Positions 15,766 through 24,153 of a stretch of DNA of 33,366 nt are shown in pieces. The notes under the pieces are model-generated. The model ran no database searches. It had not been told where the DNA came from and saw only the letters and a program-made list of their open reading frames with translations. The first letter of the stretch is position 1. Each line of letters begins with the position of its first letter. The DNA is from Bacteroidota bacterium. Its GTDB lineage: Bacteria > Bacteroidota > Bacteroidia > Chitinophagales > Chitinophagaceae. The DNA lies in the NCBI GenBank assembly GCA_018267675.1, contig JAFDYA010000170.1, positions 1-33,366 on the forward strand, given 5' to 3'. The translations under genes and the position numbers were made by a program.

Positions 15766-17019
15766 ATGGATACACAAAGCATAAAAGCACGATTTGGAAT
15801 TATTGGCAACGCGCCGGCATTGAATCATGCATTGAATGTAGCGGAGCAGGTTTCTAGTACGGACCTCACCGTGCTCATCATGGGAGAAAGCGGTGTAGGT
15901 AAGGAAATCTTCTCCAATATTATCCATAGTCTTTCCGCTAGGAAGCACAATCCGTTCATTGCCGTCAACTGTGGTGCCATACCTGAAGGCACAATCGATA
16001 GTGAGCTTTTTGGTCATGAAAAGGGTTCGTTTACCGGTGCAGTAGATGCCCGGAAAGGCTATTTTGAAACGGTAAATGGTGGAACTATTTTTCTGGATGA
16101 AGTGGGCGAACTGCCTTTAGGCACACAAGCGCGTCTCCTTCGTGTACTAGAAACCGGAGAATTTATCCGTGTCGGCTCTTCAAAAACGCAAAAGACAAAT
16201 GTGCGCGTAATCGCGGCAACAAACCGAGAACTACTGGATCAAACTGGTGCTGGAAAATTTCGGGAAGACTTGTATTACCGACTTTCAACCGTACCGATTA
16301 GAGTACCCGCATTACGGGACAGGAAGGAAGACATTCCTTTATTATTTAGAAAGTTTGCCGGAGATTTTGCAGAGAAGTATCGAACCCAATCGGTGCAACT
16401 GGATGCCGGTGCCCAGCAACTTTTGGTCAATTATCCTTGGCCGGGAAATGTCCGGGAATTAAAAAATATAGCGGAGCAAGTTTCTGTTCTTTCCACAAAT
16501 AAAATGGTCAGTGCCGATGCGTTTGCTTCCTTCCTACCGCAACGAAGCAACAGCAATAATGGCTCCTCGCTCAATCTGCCCGCGGTATCACAATTCTCCG
16601 GAAACTATCAAGAAAACAGCACTACCGAGCGAGATATACTGTACAAGCTCTTCTTTGAATTGCGCAAAGACATGGGCGATATTAAATCTGCCTTGTTTGA
16701 ATTAGGTGGAGGCAGACCACTGCCTAATCGCCCTCCCGAAAATTACCCGGTAACGCCGGTTGCTCTCAATCGTGGTATGGAGGAGCAATATAATGGCGGC
16801 ACTTTTGGCAGTTTTAGTCCGGTGGTCGTAAAGCCAATCGCTGAGATGGACGCGCATGAAGAAGTAGAAGAATCGCTATCGCTCACCGAAAAGGAAAAGG
16901 AACTAATCGTAAAGTCGCTCAAAAAGCATAAAGGTCGTCGTAGAGATGCGGCAACAGAATTGGGTATTTCGGAACGAACACTCTACCGAAAAATAAAGGA
17001 ATATGATATTGAGGAGTAA
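15766..17019 (+). CDS. Sigma-54 interacting transcriptional activator without sensory domain
   Basis: A 417-residue enhancer-binding protein for RpoN-dependent promoters. It starts almost at once with the AAA+ domain: Walker A GESGVGKE (40-47), sigma-54 contact loop GSFTGA (87-92) in ELFGHEKGSFTGA, and Walker B TIFLDE (107-112). The sensor and arginine region lies in VIAATNRELL and FREDLYYRLS, and WPGNVREL marks the domain end. A low-complexity linker of about 110 residues precedes a C-terminal Fis-type helix-turn-helix (RRDAATELGISERTLYRKIKEY). There is no receiver, PAS or GAF domain, so regulation must come otherwise. The loop has Ser for the usual first Ala of GAFTGA. GGAG five bases before the ATG is a good ribosome binding site. 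The order activator, lptE, unknown gene, secG is kept widely in Bacteroidota. Confidence 0.92.
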   Translation: MDTQSIKARFGIIGNAPALNHALNVAEQVSSTDLTVLIMGESGVGKEIFSNIIHSLSARKHNPFIAVNCGAIPEGTIDSELFGHEKGSFTGAVDARKGYFETVNGGTIFLDEVGELPLGTQARLLRVLETGEFIRVGSSKTQKTNVRVIAATNRELLDQTGAGKFREDLYYRLSTVPIRVPALRDRKEDIPLLFRKFAGDFAEKYRTQSVQLDAGAQQLLVNYPWPGNVRELKNIAEQVSVLSTNKMVSADAFASFLPQRSNSNNGSSLNLPAVSQFSGNYQENSTTERDILYKLFFELRKDMGDIKSALFELGGGRPLPNRPPENYPVTPVALNRGMEEQYNGGTFGSFSPVVVKPIAEMDAHEEVEESLSLTEKEKELIVKSLKKHKGRRRDAATELGISERTLYRKIKEYDIEE

Positions 17020-17056
17020 GTCTCCAACTTCGCTCACCGTTTTTTAGTTAAAAATT

Positions 17057-17557
17057 TTGAAAGCCTCAATCCTTATTTTTCTCATTACAATTTGTCTCAA
17101 CCTAGGGGCCTGTGGTGTGTATTCTTTTAGTGGTGCATCAATTGAAGGAAAATCGATTCATTTTTCCACCCTGGACAATCATGCAAGCAATGTCGTCCCC
17201 ACGCTTTCTGCTTCATTGACAAATAAAATAAGAAGCCGAATACTTTCCCAAACAGGACTCACACCGCTCAACTCGGGCGATGCAGACTATGATGTGAGCG
17301 GCAGTATTACCAGCTATGTCGTCACCGTTTCTGCCTTGCAAAATACCCAAGTGGCTGCTCAAAACAGGTTAAGCATCACCATTAACATTGACTTCAAAAA
17401 TCGTGTAAATCCCAAGGCAAACTTTACCCAGGCCTTCACCCAATTCAGTGATTTCCCTGCTGCACAAAACTTACAACAAGTGCAAGACCGACTAATTGAC
17501 GATATTGGCACTAGACTTGCTGATGACGTGTTCAACAAAGCATTTGTAAATTGGTAG
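17057..17557 (+). CDS. lptE: LptE-like LPS-assembly lipoprotein
   Basis: A 166-residue outer-membrane lipoprotein, the plug partner of LptD in placing lipopolysaccharide in the outer leaflet. The signal peptide ends in the lipobox LGAC (Cys19), followed by GVYSFSGASI, typical of the LptE (DUF4136-like/LptE) family of Bacteroidota. The mature part has the expected alternating beta pattern, with GSITSYVVTVSA in the middle and a final helix (QDRLIDDIGTRLADDVFNKAF). The start has to be TTG at 17057: an in-frame TAG lies at 17045-17047, and no ATG or GTG occurs before the lipobox. It lies 37 bases behind the sigma-54 activator and eight before the next gene. LptE is assigned from lipobox, length and gene order. 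Confidence 0.82.
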   Translation: MKASILIFLITICLNLGACGVYSFSGASIEGKSIHFSTLDNHASNVVPTLSASLTNKIRSRILSQTGLTPLNSGDADYDVSGSITSYVVTVSALQNTQVAAQNRLSITINIDFKNRVNPKANFTQAFTQFSDFPAAQNLQQVQDRLIDDIGTRLADDVFNKAFVNW

Positions 17558-17565
17558 CCATAACT

Positions 17566-18390
17566 ATGTTGACTAAAGAGCAAATATCACAATGGATGCA
17601 AGCCGGCGACCCACTTCCCAGCTCGGAAAATATTGCTAAGACGCTGTGTATATGGCCATGGTTTGTACCGGCACGACTAATGGAAATTGCCGCATGCCAA
17701 CAGCAGGATCCAAACGAAGAACAAGCACGTCGGCTTCATTATCTATACTGTCCAAACCCCGTAAGCTTTGCTTACCTTAATCTTCGGAACAAAGTGGCGG
17801 AACCCATCATTTCCAGTTCTGTAGAGCCCGCGCAAAAGGATTTGGAACATCAAGAAACCAAAATTCAAGTAGCTGCCGCTAGCGAAAAGATAGTTCAGCG
17901 GCAACTGGATCAGTTCTATGCCGAGGCTTCAGAAGAGGATTATTTTGCCCACCAAGGCATCCAATTGCCGAGCCAAGAGGATGAAGATTACAATGTAACT
18001 ACTAGCCAAGAGAAACCAGGAGAGGACCCCAACACACTCATGGTGATGATGAGTTTTGCGGATTGGCTAAGCTATTTCAAGCAAAAAAACCAGAAGGAAG
18101 AGGAAGAAGAAAGAGAGAAAAGCGCCTTACGCTCCATGTGGCAACAACAAAAATTGGCTGCAGCACTGCAGGAAGAAACGGAGGAAATTCCGGAACAGGT
18201 TTTCACAATGGCGGTGAATTCCATCACCAAAGAAGAGGGCTTAATCTCGGAACCTTTAGCCAAAATTTTGGAAAAACAAGAGAAATGGGATGCCGCGGCA
18301 GAAATGTATCAAAAACTTGCCTTGAAAAATCCATCAAAAAGTACTTATTTTGCGTCCCGCGCGGAAGCCGCGAAAAAAAGACTCTATTAA
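17566..18390 (+). CDS. Conserved unknown protein of the lptE-secG cluster, TPR-like C-terminus
   Basis: A 274-residue soluble protein with no signal peptide. The first 80 residues are compact (SQWMQAGDPLPSSENI and a Trp/Pro-rich AKTLCIWPWFVPARLME). The middle is acidic and repetitive with many Gln and Glu, includes a short conserved-looking FADWLSYFKQK, and runs into a charged coiled-coil-like stretch. The C-terminus (EPLAKILEKQEKWDAAAEMY and KLALKNPSKSTYFASRA) resembles one and a half tetratricopeptide repeats. I took the ATG at 17566 rather than an in-frame TTG at 17551 that overlaps lptE. Its stop directly abuts the secG ATG. Position suggests a link with envelope biogenesis or Sec export, but no function is known to me. 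Confidence 0.78.
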   Translation: MLTKEQISQWMQAGDPLPSSENIAKTLCIWPWFVPARLMEIAACQQQDPNEEQARRLHYLYCPNPVSFAYLNLRNKVAEPIISSSVEPAQKDLEHQETKIQVAAASEKIVQRQLDQFYAEASEEDYFAHQGIQLPSQEDEDYNVTTSQEKPGEDPNTLMVMMSFADWLSYFKQKNQKEEEEEREKSALRSMWQQQKLAAALQEETEEIPEQVFTMAVNSITKEEGLISEPLAKILEKQEKWDAAAEMYQKLALKNPSKSTYFASRAEAAKKRLY

Positions 18391-18738
18391 ATGGTTATCC
18401 TAATTACAATCCTGATTATCCTTGCTTGCTTTGCTTTAGCATTTTTCATTCTCATCCAAGCCCCCAAAGGTGGCGGACTCACCGGTAATTTCGGCTCACT
18501 TTCTACCCAAGTGATGGGTGTAAAGCAAAGTACCAACGTGATGGAAAAAGGTGCATGGACCGCTATGGGTATTATTGCAGGGCTCTGCATCGTCACCGTA
18601 CTCTTTGTTGACAAACCTGCAGCAACCCAACAAAACTCAGGTAAAGCCAGCTCTAGCCAACCAGCAGCTCCCGCACAACCTACCCCTGCTGCTCCTGCCG
18701 CACCCGCAGCTCCTGCAGCTCCGACACCTGCTCAATAA
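18391..18738 (+). CDS. secG: Preprotein translocase subunit SecG
   Basis: SecG assists the SecYEG channel in protein export. The 115-residue protein has two membrane helices (about 2-23 and 56-74) around the conserved cytoplasmic loop, where QAPKGGGLTGNFG is the SecG signature. The rest is an Ala/Pro/Gln tail (PAAPAAPAAPAAPTPAQ) of low complexity, often found in Bacteroidota SecG. The ATG follows the preceding TAA with no gap, so it is co-translated with the unknown gene upstream. A strong terminator begins 22 bases after the stop, which makes it the last gene of the operon. Confidence 0.94.
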   Translation: MVILITILIILACFALAFFILIQAPKGGGLTGNFGSLSTQVMGVKQSTNVMEKGAWTAMGIIAGLCIVTVLFVDKPAATQQNSGKASSSQPAAPAQPTPAAPAAPAAPAAPTPAQ

Positions 18739-18760
18739 TTTTCCAACCAAAATTTTTTGA

Positions 18761-18788
18761 AACCTGCTTGACCTAAGCAGGTTTTTTT
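18761..18788 (+). terminator. Rho-independent terminator after secG
   Basis: AACCTGCTT (18761-18769) and AAGCAGGTT (18775-18783) form a perfect 9-bp stem with loop GACCT. The T-tract runs from 18782 to 18788. It closes the activator-lptE-unknown-secG operon and separates it from mltG. Confidence 0.93.
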
Positions 18789-18807
18789 ATGCCTAATTTT
18801 CAAAAAA

Positions 18808-18816
18808 TAAATTTTG
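18808..18816 (+). promoter_or_regulatory. Candidate -7 element before mltG
   Basis: TAAATTTTG, followed by CACC, is a TA-n-TTTG type sequence with one base more than the TAnnTTTG spacing. It lies just downstream of the secG terminator and 10 bases before the mltG ATG. A promoter is needed here because the terminator isolates mltG. Confidence 0.35.
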
Positions 18817-18826
18817 CACCAAAAGC

Positions 18827-19882
18827 ATGATGGCACACAGAAAGTCGAGTGGGAAACGCCGGAAAGGACAACGAAAAATACTTGCCTTCCTGGGCATAGC
18901 AGTACTGACGGTCGGCCTTATCGTGTCTTATTTCTTATTTGCTCCAATTACCGGATCGCTGACACAAGGGGAATATCTCTACATCCGCACTGGGAGCGAC
19001 TTTGAAAGTGTAAAAAAGGCGCTTGTTACTGGTGGCTTTGTGAAAGATACTAAACGATTTGAGCTATTGGCTAACGAAACTGACTACCCGAACAGAATCC
19101 GTGCGGGACGCTACCATATCAGCCCGGGAATGAGCAACTGGCAAATAGTACGGCTGCTCCGCAGTGGCAAACAGAGCCCTGTGAAACTCGTGATTACCAA
19201 GCTACGAACAAAAGCTGATTTTGTCCGACTCATTAGCACAAAATTGGAAGCCGACTCCACAGTCCTGCATCAGATGCTCCGAGACAATAATTATTTGGCA
19301 CAGTTTGGTCTCGACTCTAATACTGCCCTATGCGCTGTAATGCCGAATACTTATGAATTCTATTGGAACACATCTGCCGACAAGGCTTTCAGAAAAATTG
19401 AGGCTACCTATTCCGACTTCTGGAATAAGCAAAGACAAGCCGCTGCCCGAGCTTTAAACCTCAGCCCGCAACAAGCCATCACCCTAGCCTCCATTGTCAG
19501 TGAAGAAAGCAATAAGCGGGACGAGCAACCAAACATAGCCCGTGTCTATCTCAACCGTTTGGCCAAAGGCATGAAACTGCAAGCCGACCCCACAGCAAAA
19601 TTTGCATCGGGAGATTTTGCGCTGAAAAGAATTACTTCTGCACAGACTTCCATTCCCTCTGCCTACAACACTTATTATGTTACCGGCCTACCACCCGGCC
19701 CTATCTGCACACCTGATGGCCGAACCATTGACGCAGTTCTTGCTGCTCCCAAAAACGACTACTTGTACTTCTGTGCTAAAGCTGACTTCAGCGGCTATCA
19801 TAGCTTTGCAGCAACCTATGCCGAACATCTAACTAATGCTCAAGCTTACCAAAAAGCACTTAATGCCCAATCAATTCGCTAA
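18827..19882 (+). CDS. mltG: Endolytic peptidoglycan transglycosylase MltG (YceG-like)
   Basis: An inner-membrane lytic transglycosylase that cuts nascent glycan strands and is thought to set their length. The 351-residue protein has a basic cytoplasmic N-terminus (RKSSGKRRKGQRK), one membrane helix (about 18-38), and a LysM-like segment including RAGRYHISPGMS. The catalytic YceG domain follows: PNTYEFYW, LASIVSEESNK, VYLNRLAKGMKLQADPT, PSAYNTYYVTGLPPGPI and YLYFCA. In most members the third motif reads E-x-E; here it is SEES, so the first Glu is Ser while the second (Glu227) is kept. Two ATG codons stand side by side (18827 and 18830); either gives the same protein save one residue. Length is normal. 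Confidence 0.94.
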   Translation: MMAHRKSSGKRRKGQRKILAFLGIAVLTVGLIVSYFLFAPITGSLTQGEYLYIRTGSDFESVKKALVTGGFVKDTKRFELLANETDYPNRIRAGRYHISPGMSNWQIVRLLRSGKQSPVKLVITKLRTKADFVRLISTKLEADSTVLHQMLRDNNYLAQFGLDSNTALCAVMPNTYEFYWNTSADKAFRKIEATYSDFWNKQRQAAARALNLSPQQAITLASIVSEESNKRDEQPNIARVYLNRLAKGMKLQADPTAKFASGDFALKRITSAQTSIPSAYNTYYVTGLPPGPICTPDGRTIDAVLAAPKNDYLYFCAKADFSGYHSFAATYAEHLTNAQAYQKALNAQSIR

Positions 19883-19925
19883 AGCCCCTTGCCCCATATT
19901 CACATGTAACTAAGTCTCACTGCTC

Positions 19926-21311
19926 GTGTTCAAAAAAATCAAGTTACTCTGTTTATTCCTGCTGTTACTTGCTGTGCACTCAGTCCGGGCACAGATTGCG
20001 GAACAGGTTTGGCTGATAGCCAACTGGCAAGACACAAGTAACTGCCCTGCTCTACCCGGTGGCCAGCATTGGAATGACGTTTGGGGCTTTGTTGCTCATG
20101 GTCGGGAATATGCAGTGCTGGGTGGTACTAGTGGTGCCCATATAATTGATGTAGCGGCAGTGAAGGAAGTCGCCTTCCTTCCCGGAAAAGCGACAGGTGT
20201 CGTTCATCGGGATTACAAGACTTTTCGAAACTACCTCTATGCGGTGGCCGATGAGGGGATTGAAGCGCTTCAAGTCTATGACTTCAGTTATTTGCCGGAC
20301 TCGATACATTTAGTTTATCAAAGCGATCCTCGTGTTGTCTCCAATGCGCACAGCTTGTTTATTGATACGGCAACAGCCAAACTCTATCTCGCTGCGCCAA
20401 CAGCACTCGGTTTCGGAAAGCAAAAACTCCAGATCTTCTCGCTATCCGACCCGGAAAACCCAAGTCTGCTCTACACTTCAAATGATTTTGAGTATAGCCA
20501 TCATTTGTATGCTCGAAATGATACCGCATGGTGTAGCAATGGCTTTGGGGGATATCTAGTTCTGGATGTCAGCCAGCTACCGCAAATAAAAATTTTGGGT
20601 GGACTTAGTTTTTATCCCTACCAAGGTTACAATCATAGTAGTTGGGTAGGCTACGACAATATCGGAGTGATGACGGATGAAAATTTTGGTGCTCCTGTGA
20701 AGGTGGTGGACTGCAGGAATATGCAGGAGATAAAAGTTTTGAGCACCTTTAGCCCAAATGGCCTGGACAGTACGAGCGTGCCGCATAACCCCTTCCTGCT
20801 CGGCAAATATGCGCTAGTATCCTACTATCAAGATGGCTTGCAGATTTACGACATCTCTAATCCTGCACTTCCAAAACGTACCGGCTACTACGATTCCTAT
20901 CCAGGCCCAAGCAAGAAGCAATTCGCAGGTGCCTGGGGCTGCTATCCCTATTTACCCTCGGGAAAAGTATTGGTGAGCGACATGCAGCGTGGTCTTTTTA
21001 TTTTGGACATTTCAGCGGCAACTCCCAGCCTAAAATTACCGAAGGAACCTACAAAACTAGATTTTGAGCTGCTTCCTAATCCGGTTACTGATCGCTTTTT
21101 CCTCCGATTGCCGGTGCCTATCACCAGTAAAGTGGAACTCAGCTTGATCGACCTATTCGGACGGGTGATTTTTACGACAATGTACTCCCCTCCTTCCCCT
21201 CAAAATACCCTGTTGGAAGTATCTTTGCCGGCCAATATTTGTCCGGGTACTTATCAAATTCTATTCAAGCAAAATGGGAAAATGATGAGTAGCCGACTCA
21301 CAAAACAATAA
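19926..21311 (+). CDS. LVIVD-repeat (choice-of-anchor B type) surface protein with T9SS sorting domain
   Basis: A 461-residue exported protein. It has a signal peptide ending near VRAQ (residue 23) and a body of beta-propeller-like LVIVD repeats (for example GLQIYDISNPALPKRTGYY and RGLFILDISAATP). The opening QHWNDVWGFVAHGREYAVLGG is typical of choice-of-anchor B family proteins. The last 85 residues form a type A C-terminal sorting domain (FELLPNPVTDRFFLRLP, then LSLIDLFGRVI and CPGTYQILFKQNGK), which directs export through the type IX secretion system and surface attachment. The only usable start is GTG at 19926, since no ATG precedes the signal peptide. It lies directly before the porin gene (adjacent stop and start), so they are probably co-transcribed. 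The ligand or role is unknown. Confidence 0.88.
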   Translation: MFKKIKLLCLFLLLLAVHSVRAQIAEQVWLIANWQDTSNCPALPGGQHWNDVWGFVAHGREYAVLGGTSGAHIIDVAAVKEVAFLPGKATGVVHRDYKTFRNYLYAVADEGIEALQVYDFSYLPDSIHLVYQSDPRVVSNAHSLFIDTATAKLYLAAPTALGFGKQKLQIFSLSDPENPSLLYTSNDFEYSHHLYARNDTAWCSNGFGGYLVLDVSQLPQIKILGGLSFYPYQGYNHSSWVGYDNIGVMTDENFGAPVKVVDCRNMQEIKVLSTFSPNGLDSTSVPHNPFLLGKYALVSYYQDGLQIYDISNPALPKRTGYYDSYPGPSKKQFAGAWGCYPYLPSGKVLVSDMQRGLFILDISAATPSLKLPKEPTKLDFELLPNPVTDRFFLRLPVPITSKVELSLIDLFGRVIFTTMYSPPSPQNTLLEVSLPANICPGTYQILFKQNGKMMSSRLTKQ

Positions 21312-23342
21312 TTGCATTTGCGCTTTTTCTTCTGTCTTTTTTTGTTGCTTTCGCTGGCTATTTCACTTCCGGCGGTTGCTCAAATGCCCATCAATCCCAG
21401 CGATCCTGTAACCTTGCAGAATGCCCCACAGCGCGATACTACCAACAGAACAAATACAAAACATTGGCGTGATGAACCCGTGAGGATTTTCTACAAACGA
21501 GCGTTCAGTAATATTCAGCTAACTCCCGATACCGCATTACACAATTTTCAACGCCGCCCCTTCGTCCAGAATTGGTATCGCGATATAGGCAATCTGGGTA
21601 CACCACAAAACAACCAACTCTTCTTACCGGAAAACTTGGGCAATACCGGACTGAGCTTGGGCTACCACGTTTTTGACAAATATCGATTCAAGGCCGACAG
21701 CCTTTTGTATTATAACACTACCCGACCCTACACCGTATTTGACTATCAGCTCGGCTCCAAATTGGAGCAAACCCTTCGGCTATTACATACCCAGAACATC
21801 ACACCGGATTGGAATGTAGCCGTGCAATACCAAAAAATCGTCAGCCAAGGCTTTTATAAACTGCAACGCACGAACCATGATGCCGGTGCATTGAGTACCA
21901 ACTACAAAAGTGCTAATCAACACTATGAACTTTATGCCGCCATAGTGTACAACAAGGAACAGAGTGATGAAAATGGAGGAATATTAGGAGACAGTCTGCT
22001 GGATGAATCAAAATACAATGATCGCCTTACGATACCTGTTGCTTTAGACAATCCGTACTATAATGCTTCCAGCAGCGCTGGTCGCCGCTCCGCAATCACG
22101 AATGTGGATCGAGACTTTAATATCCTCCTGAATCACCAGTATATCATCGGCAGCCGTGACACAAGCTACAACTGGGATTCCACACAGTTTTCAGTGACCC
22201 TAGTTCCTAGATTTTCTATAAGACATCGGCTAGAACTCGGAGGAGAGAAACATACATTTAAAGATGTTGCTCCGGATTCGAGCTACTACGCATCCTTCTT
22301 CCAGCGCAGTTTTGGAAGCTCCGATTCTGTGTTTACACAACAGAACTGGCTTTGGGTGGACAACCAATTTTCCCTCCATGGTTTTCTAGGAAAAAAGGAA
22401 AGTCCATTTGCGGTGAGTGCCGGCATTGGCAATCGGGTTGACAATTTTTACACAGACTATATTGTCGGGAAAGAAACAAACAACAATATCACGAACTACC
22501 TATGTGGAAATATCAGTAAGGAAAGTATTGGAGAGCGTGCCTGGGGCTTTAGTGCCAATACAAAATTCGTTTTCTCCGGACCGGCAGTTGGCGATTTCCT
22601 ATTGAATGGTCAGGCATCTAAAGGGTTTGGAAACAGACTTGGACGGATTACTGTTGGCGCTACACAACAACTTAGCGCTGCACCTTATGCCTATACTATA
22701 TTTAGGAACCAATACTATTCCGAAACTTCCCACCTGAGCAAAGAGAGTATTACGCTTCTTTTTGGCAAAATCTCCAGTGCCAAATATGGTCTTGAGCTAG
22801 GGTTTAAGAACTACGTAATGGGCAACTATATCTACCTACAAGATTCCCTTGGAGGAGTATCGGATGGGCGATTAAAACCCCTCCAAGCAACCAGTCCGTT
22901 CAACCTTACACAGGTATCACTACACAAAGTCTTCCACTTTGGTCGTGTGGTATTGGACAATGATTTGGTCTATCAACAAGTGGCGGGAGCAGCACCGATA
23001 TCTGTACCTAGTTTGCTGGGGCGAAATGCACTTAGTTTTGAAAGTTATCTTTTCCGAAAGGCTTTAAAAATTGCGACCGGAGCTGAAATTCGCTACTACA
23101 CTTCGTATCAGGCAAACGGCTACAGCCCATTCTACAATCGTTTTTACTACCAAACCGCCTATAGTTCTAAAAGCAAGCCGGAGCTAAATCTGTTTTTCAA
23201 TTTCAAAGTAAAACGATTCCGTGCCTACCTGATGGCGGACCAGCTACAAACGCTCTGGTGGCGGAATACAGTGATACACCCCAACTATCCATCCCCGGAT
23301 CTCATGATCAGATTTGGGTTCAATTGGGTGATGGTCAACTAG
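21312..23342 (+). CDS. Putative outer-membrane porin (Porin_10 family)
   Basis: A 676-residue predicted outer-membrane beta-barrel. A signal peptide ends at AVAQ (residue 24). The mature protein is rich in aromatic and alternating residues, has GNLGTPQNNQLFLPE in its N-terminal part (a motif I associate with Bacteroidota putative porins), and ends in a typical barrel strand, LMIRFGFNWVMVN. The start is TTG at 21312, the codon right after the stop of the LVIVD gene; no ATG exists before the signal peptide. A TTG six bases later would also do. The substrate is unknown. It ends only 11 bases from the stop of the convergent ABC ATPase gene, leaving no room for a terminator between them. Confidence 0.85.
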   Translation: MHLRFFFCLFLLLSLAISLPAVAQMPINPSDPVTLQNAPQRDTTNRTNTKHWRDEPVRIFYKRAFSNIQLTPDTALHNFQRRPFVQNWYRDIGNLGTPQNNQLFLPENLGNTGLSLGYHVFDKYRFKADSLLYYNTTRPYTVFDYQLGSKLEQTLRLLHTQNITPDWNVAVQYQKIVSQGFYKLQRTNHDAGALSTNYKSANQHYELYAAIVYNKEQSDENGGILGDSLLDESKYNDRLTIPVALDNPYYNASSSAGRRSAITNVDRDFNILLNHQYIIGSRDTSYNWDSTQFSVTLVPRFSIRHRLELGGEKHTFKDVAPDSSYYASFFQRSFGSSDSVFTQQNWLWVDNQFSLHGFLGKKESPFAVSAGIGNRVDNFYTDYIVGKETNNNITNYLCGNISKESIGERAWGFSANTKFVFSGPAVGDFLLNGQASKGFGNRLGRITVGATQQLSAAPYAYTIFRNQYYSETSHLSKESITLLFGKISSAKYGLELGFKNYVMGNYIYLQDSLGGVSDGRLKPLQATSPFNLTQVSLHKVFHFGRVVLDNDLVYQQVAGAAPISVPSLLGRNALSFESYLFRKALKIATGAEIRYYTSYQANGYSPFYNRFYYQTAYSSKSKPELNLFFNFKVKRFRAYLMADQLQTLWWRNTVIHPNYPSPDLMIRFGFNWVMVN

Positions 23343-23353
23343 CGAAACAGCGA

Positions 23354-24115
23354 CTAGAATTCCCGAATTTCCTTTCCCGTAAGATGAATGAATACATCTT
23401 CTAGATTCGCTGCCTTCACGGGTTTAGGACGCGTGAAACCCGAATCCACCAACTTATCAATAAGCCCACCCGGAGTATTAATCGCAATAATTTCTCCGCT
23501 GTCCACAATAGCTACCCGATCACAAAGCTCTTCTGCTTCATCCATATAGTGCGTTGTTAGGACGATGGTAGTATTTCTGTCTCTCACCTGGCGGATCAAA
23601 TCCCAGAGGTTGCGCCGAGCTTGGGGATCAAGACCGGTTGTTGGTTCATCTAAAAAAATAATCTTCGGATTATTGATTAGGGTTGTTGCAATGGAAAATC
23701 GTTGTTTCTGGCCACCGCTTAGTGCCTTATACTTTGCCGTTGCTTTATCCCTCAAATTAACGGAATCCAGCAAAGCCATCACATCTACTTTCTGATTGTA
23801 CAAGCCGCCAAAAAGCACTAGTAATTGTTGAAGATTTAGGTTAGGGTAATAGCCTGCACTTTGAAGCTGCACGCCAATCACCTTTTTTATATCCTGTGCC
23901 GACTTATCTAAGTCCATCCCAGCCACAAGTACCGTCCCGGAAGTCTTGTCCCGCAAGGTTTCAATGATTTCTAGGGTAGTTGTTTTACCGGCACCATTAG
24001 GGCCAAGCAGACCAAAAATTTCACCTTCTTGCACATCGAAGGAGATCCCTTTAACCGCAGTAAAATCATCGTATTTCTTAACCAGATTGGATACCGAAAT
24101 AATAGGTGCTTTCAT
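23354..24115 (-). CDS. ABC transporter ATP-binding protein
   Basis: A 253-residue ATPase subunit of the CcmA/DrrA type, which powers an ABC exporter at the inner membrane. Walker A is GPNGAGKT (38-45), the signature is LSGGQKQR (132-139), Walker B is IIFLDEP (152-158) followed by TTGLDPQARR, and the H-loop His is in LTTHYMDEAEE. The C-terminus ends with NLEDVFIHLTGKEIREF, a DrrA-type pattern. No permease gene lies on either side in the same direction: downstream is the convergent porin and upstream an rRNA methyltransferase. The partner membrane protein must be elsewhere. Confidence 0.94.
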   Translation of the reverse strand: MKAPIISVSNLVKKYDDFTAVKGISFDVQEGEIFGLLGPNGAGKTTTLEIIETLRDKTSGTVLVAGMDLDKSAQDIKKVIGVQLQSAGYYPNLNLQQLLVLFGGLYNQKVDVMALLDSVNLRDKATAKYKALSGGQKQRFSIATTLINNPKIIFLDEPTTGLDPQARRNLWDLIRQVRDRNTTIVLTTHYMDEAEELCDRVAIVDSGEIIAINTPGGLIDKLVDSGFTRPKPVKAANLEDVFIHLTGKEIREF

Positions 24116-24119
24116 GGCT

Positions 24120-24152
24120 GCAAATTAGGGGATATTCAAAGGGTATTACAAA
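24120..24152 (-). promoter_or_regulatory. Candidate -33/-7 promoter for the ABC ATPase gene
   Basis: On the minus strand TTTG (24152-24149) is followed 21 bases later by TAATTTG (24127-24121) and C. This is close to the Bacteroidota TTTG / TAnnTTTG pair with proper spacing, though the second element is one base short. It ends five bases before the ATG, which would give a leaderless or nearly leaderless mRNA. Confidence 0.35.
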
Positions 24153-24153
24153 G

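Noticed and set aside
18640-18738. Repeated GCTCCTGC/GCACCC units in secG as a DNA repeat array
   Set aside because: They encode the Ala/Pro tail common in SecG of this phylum; simple codon repetition explains them.
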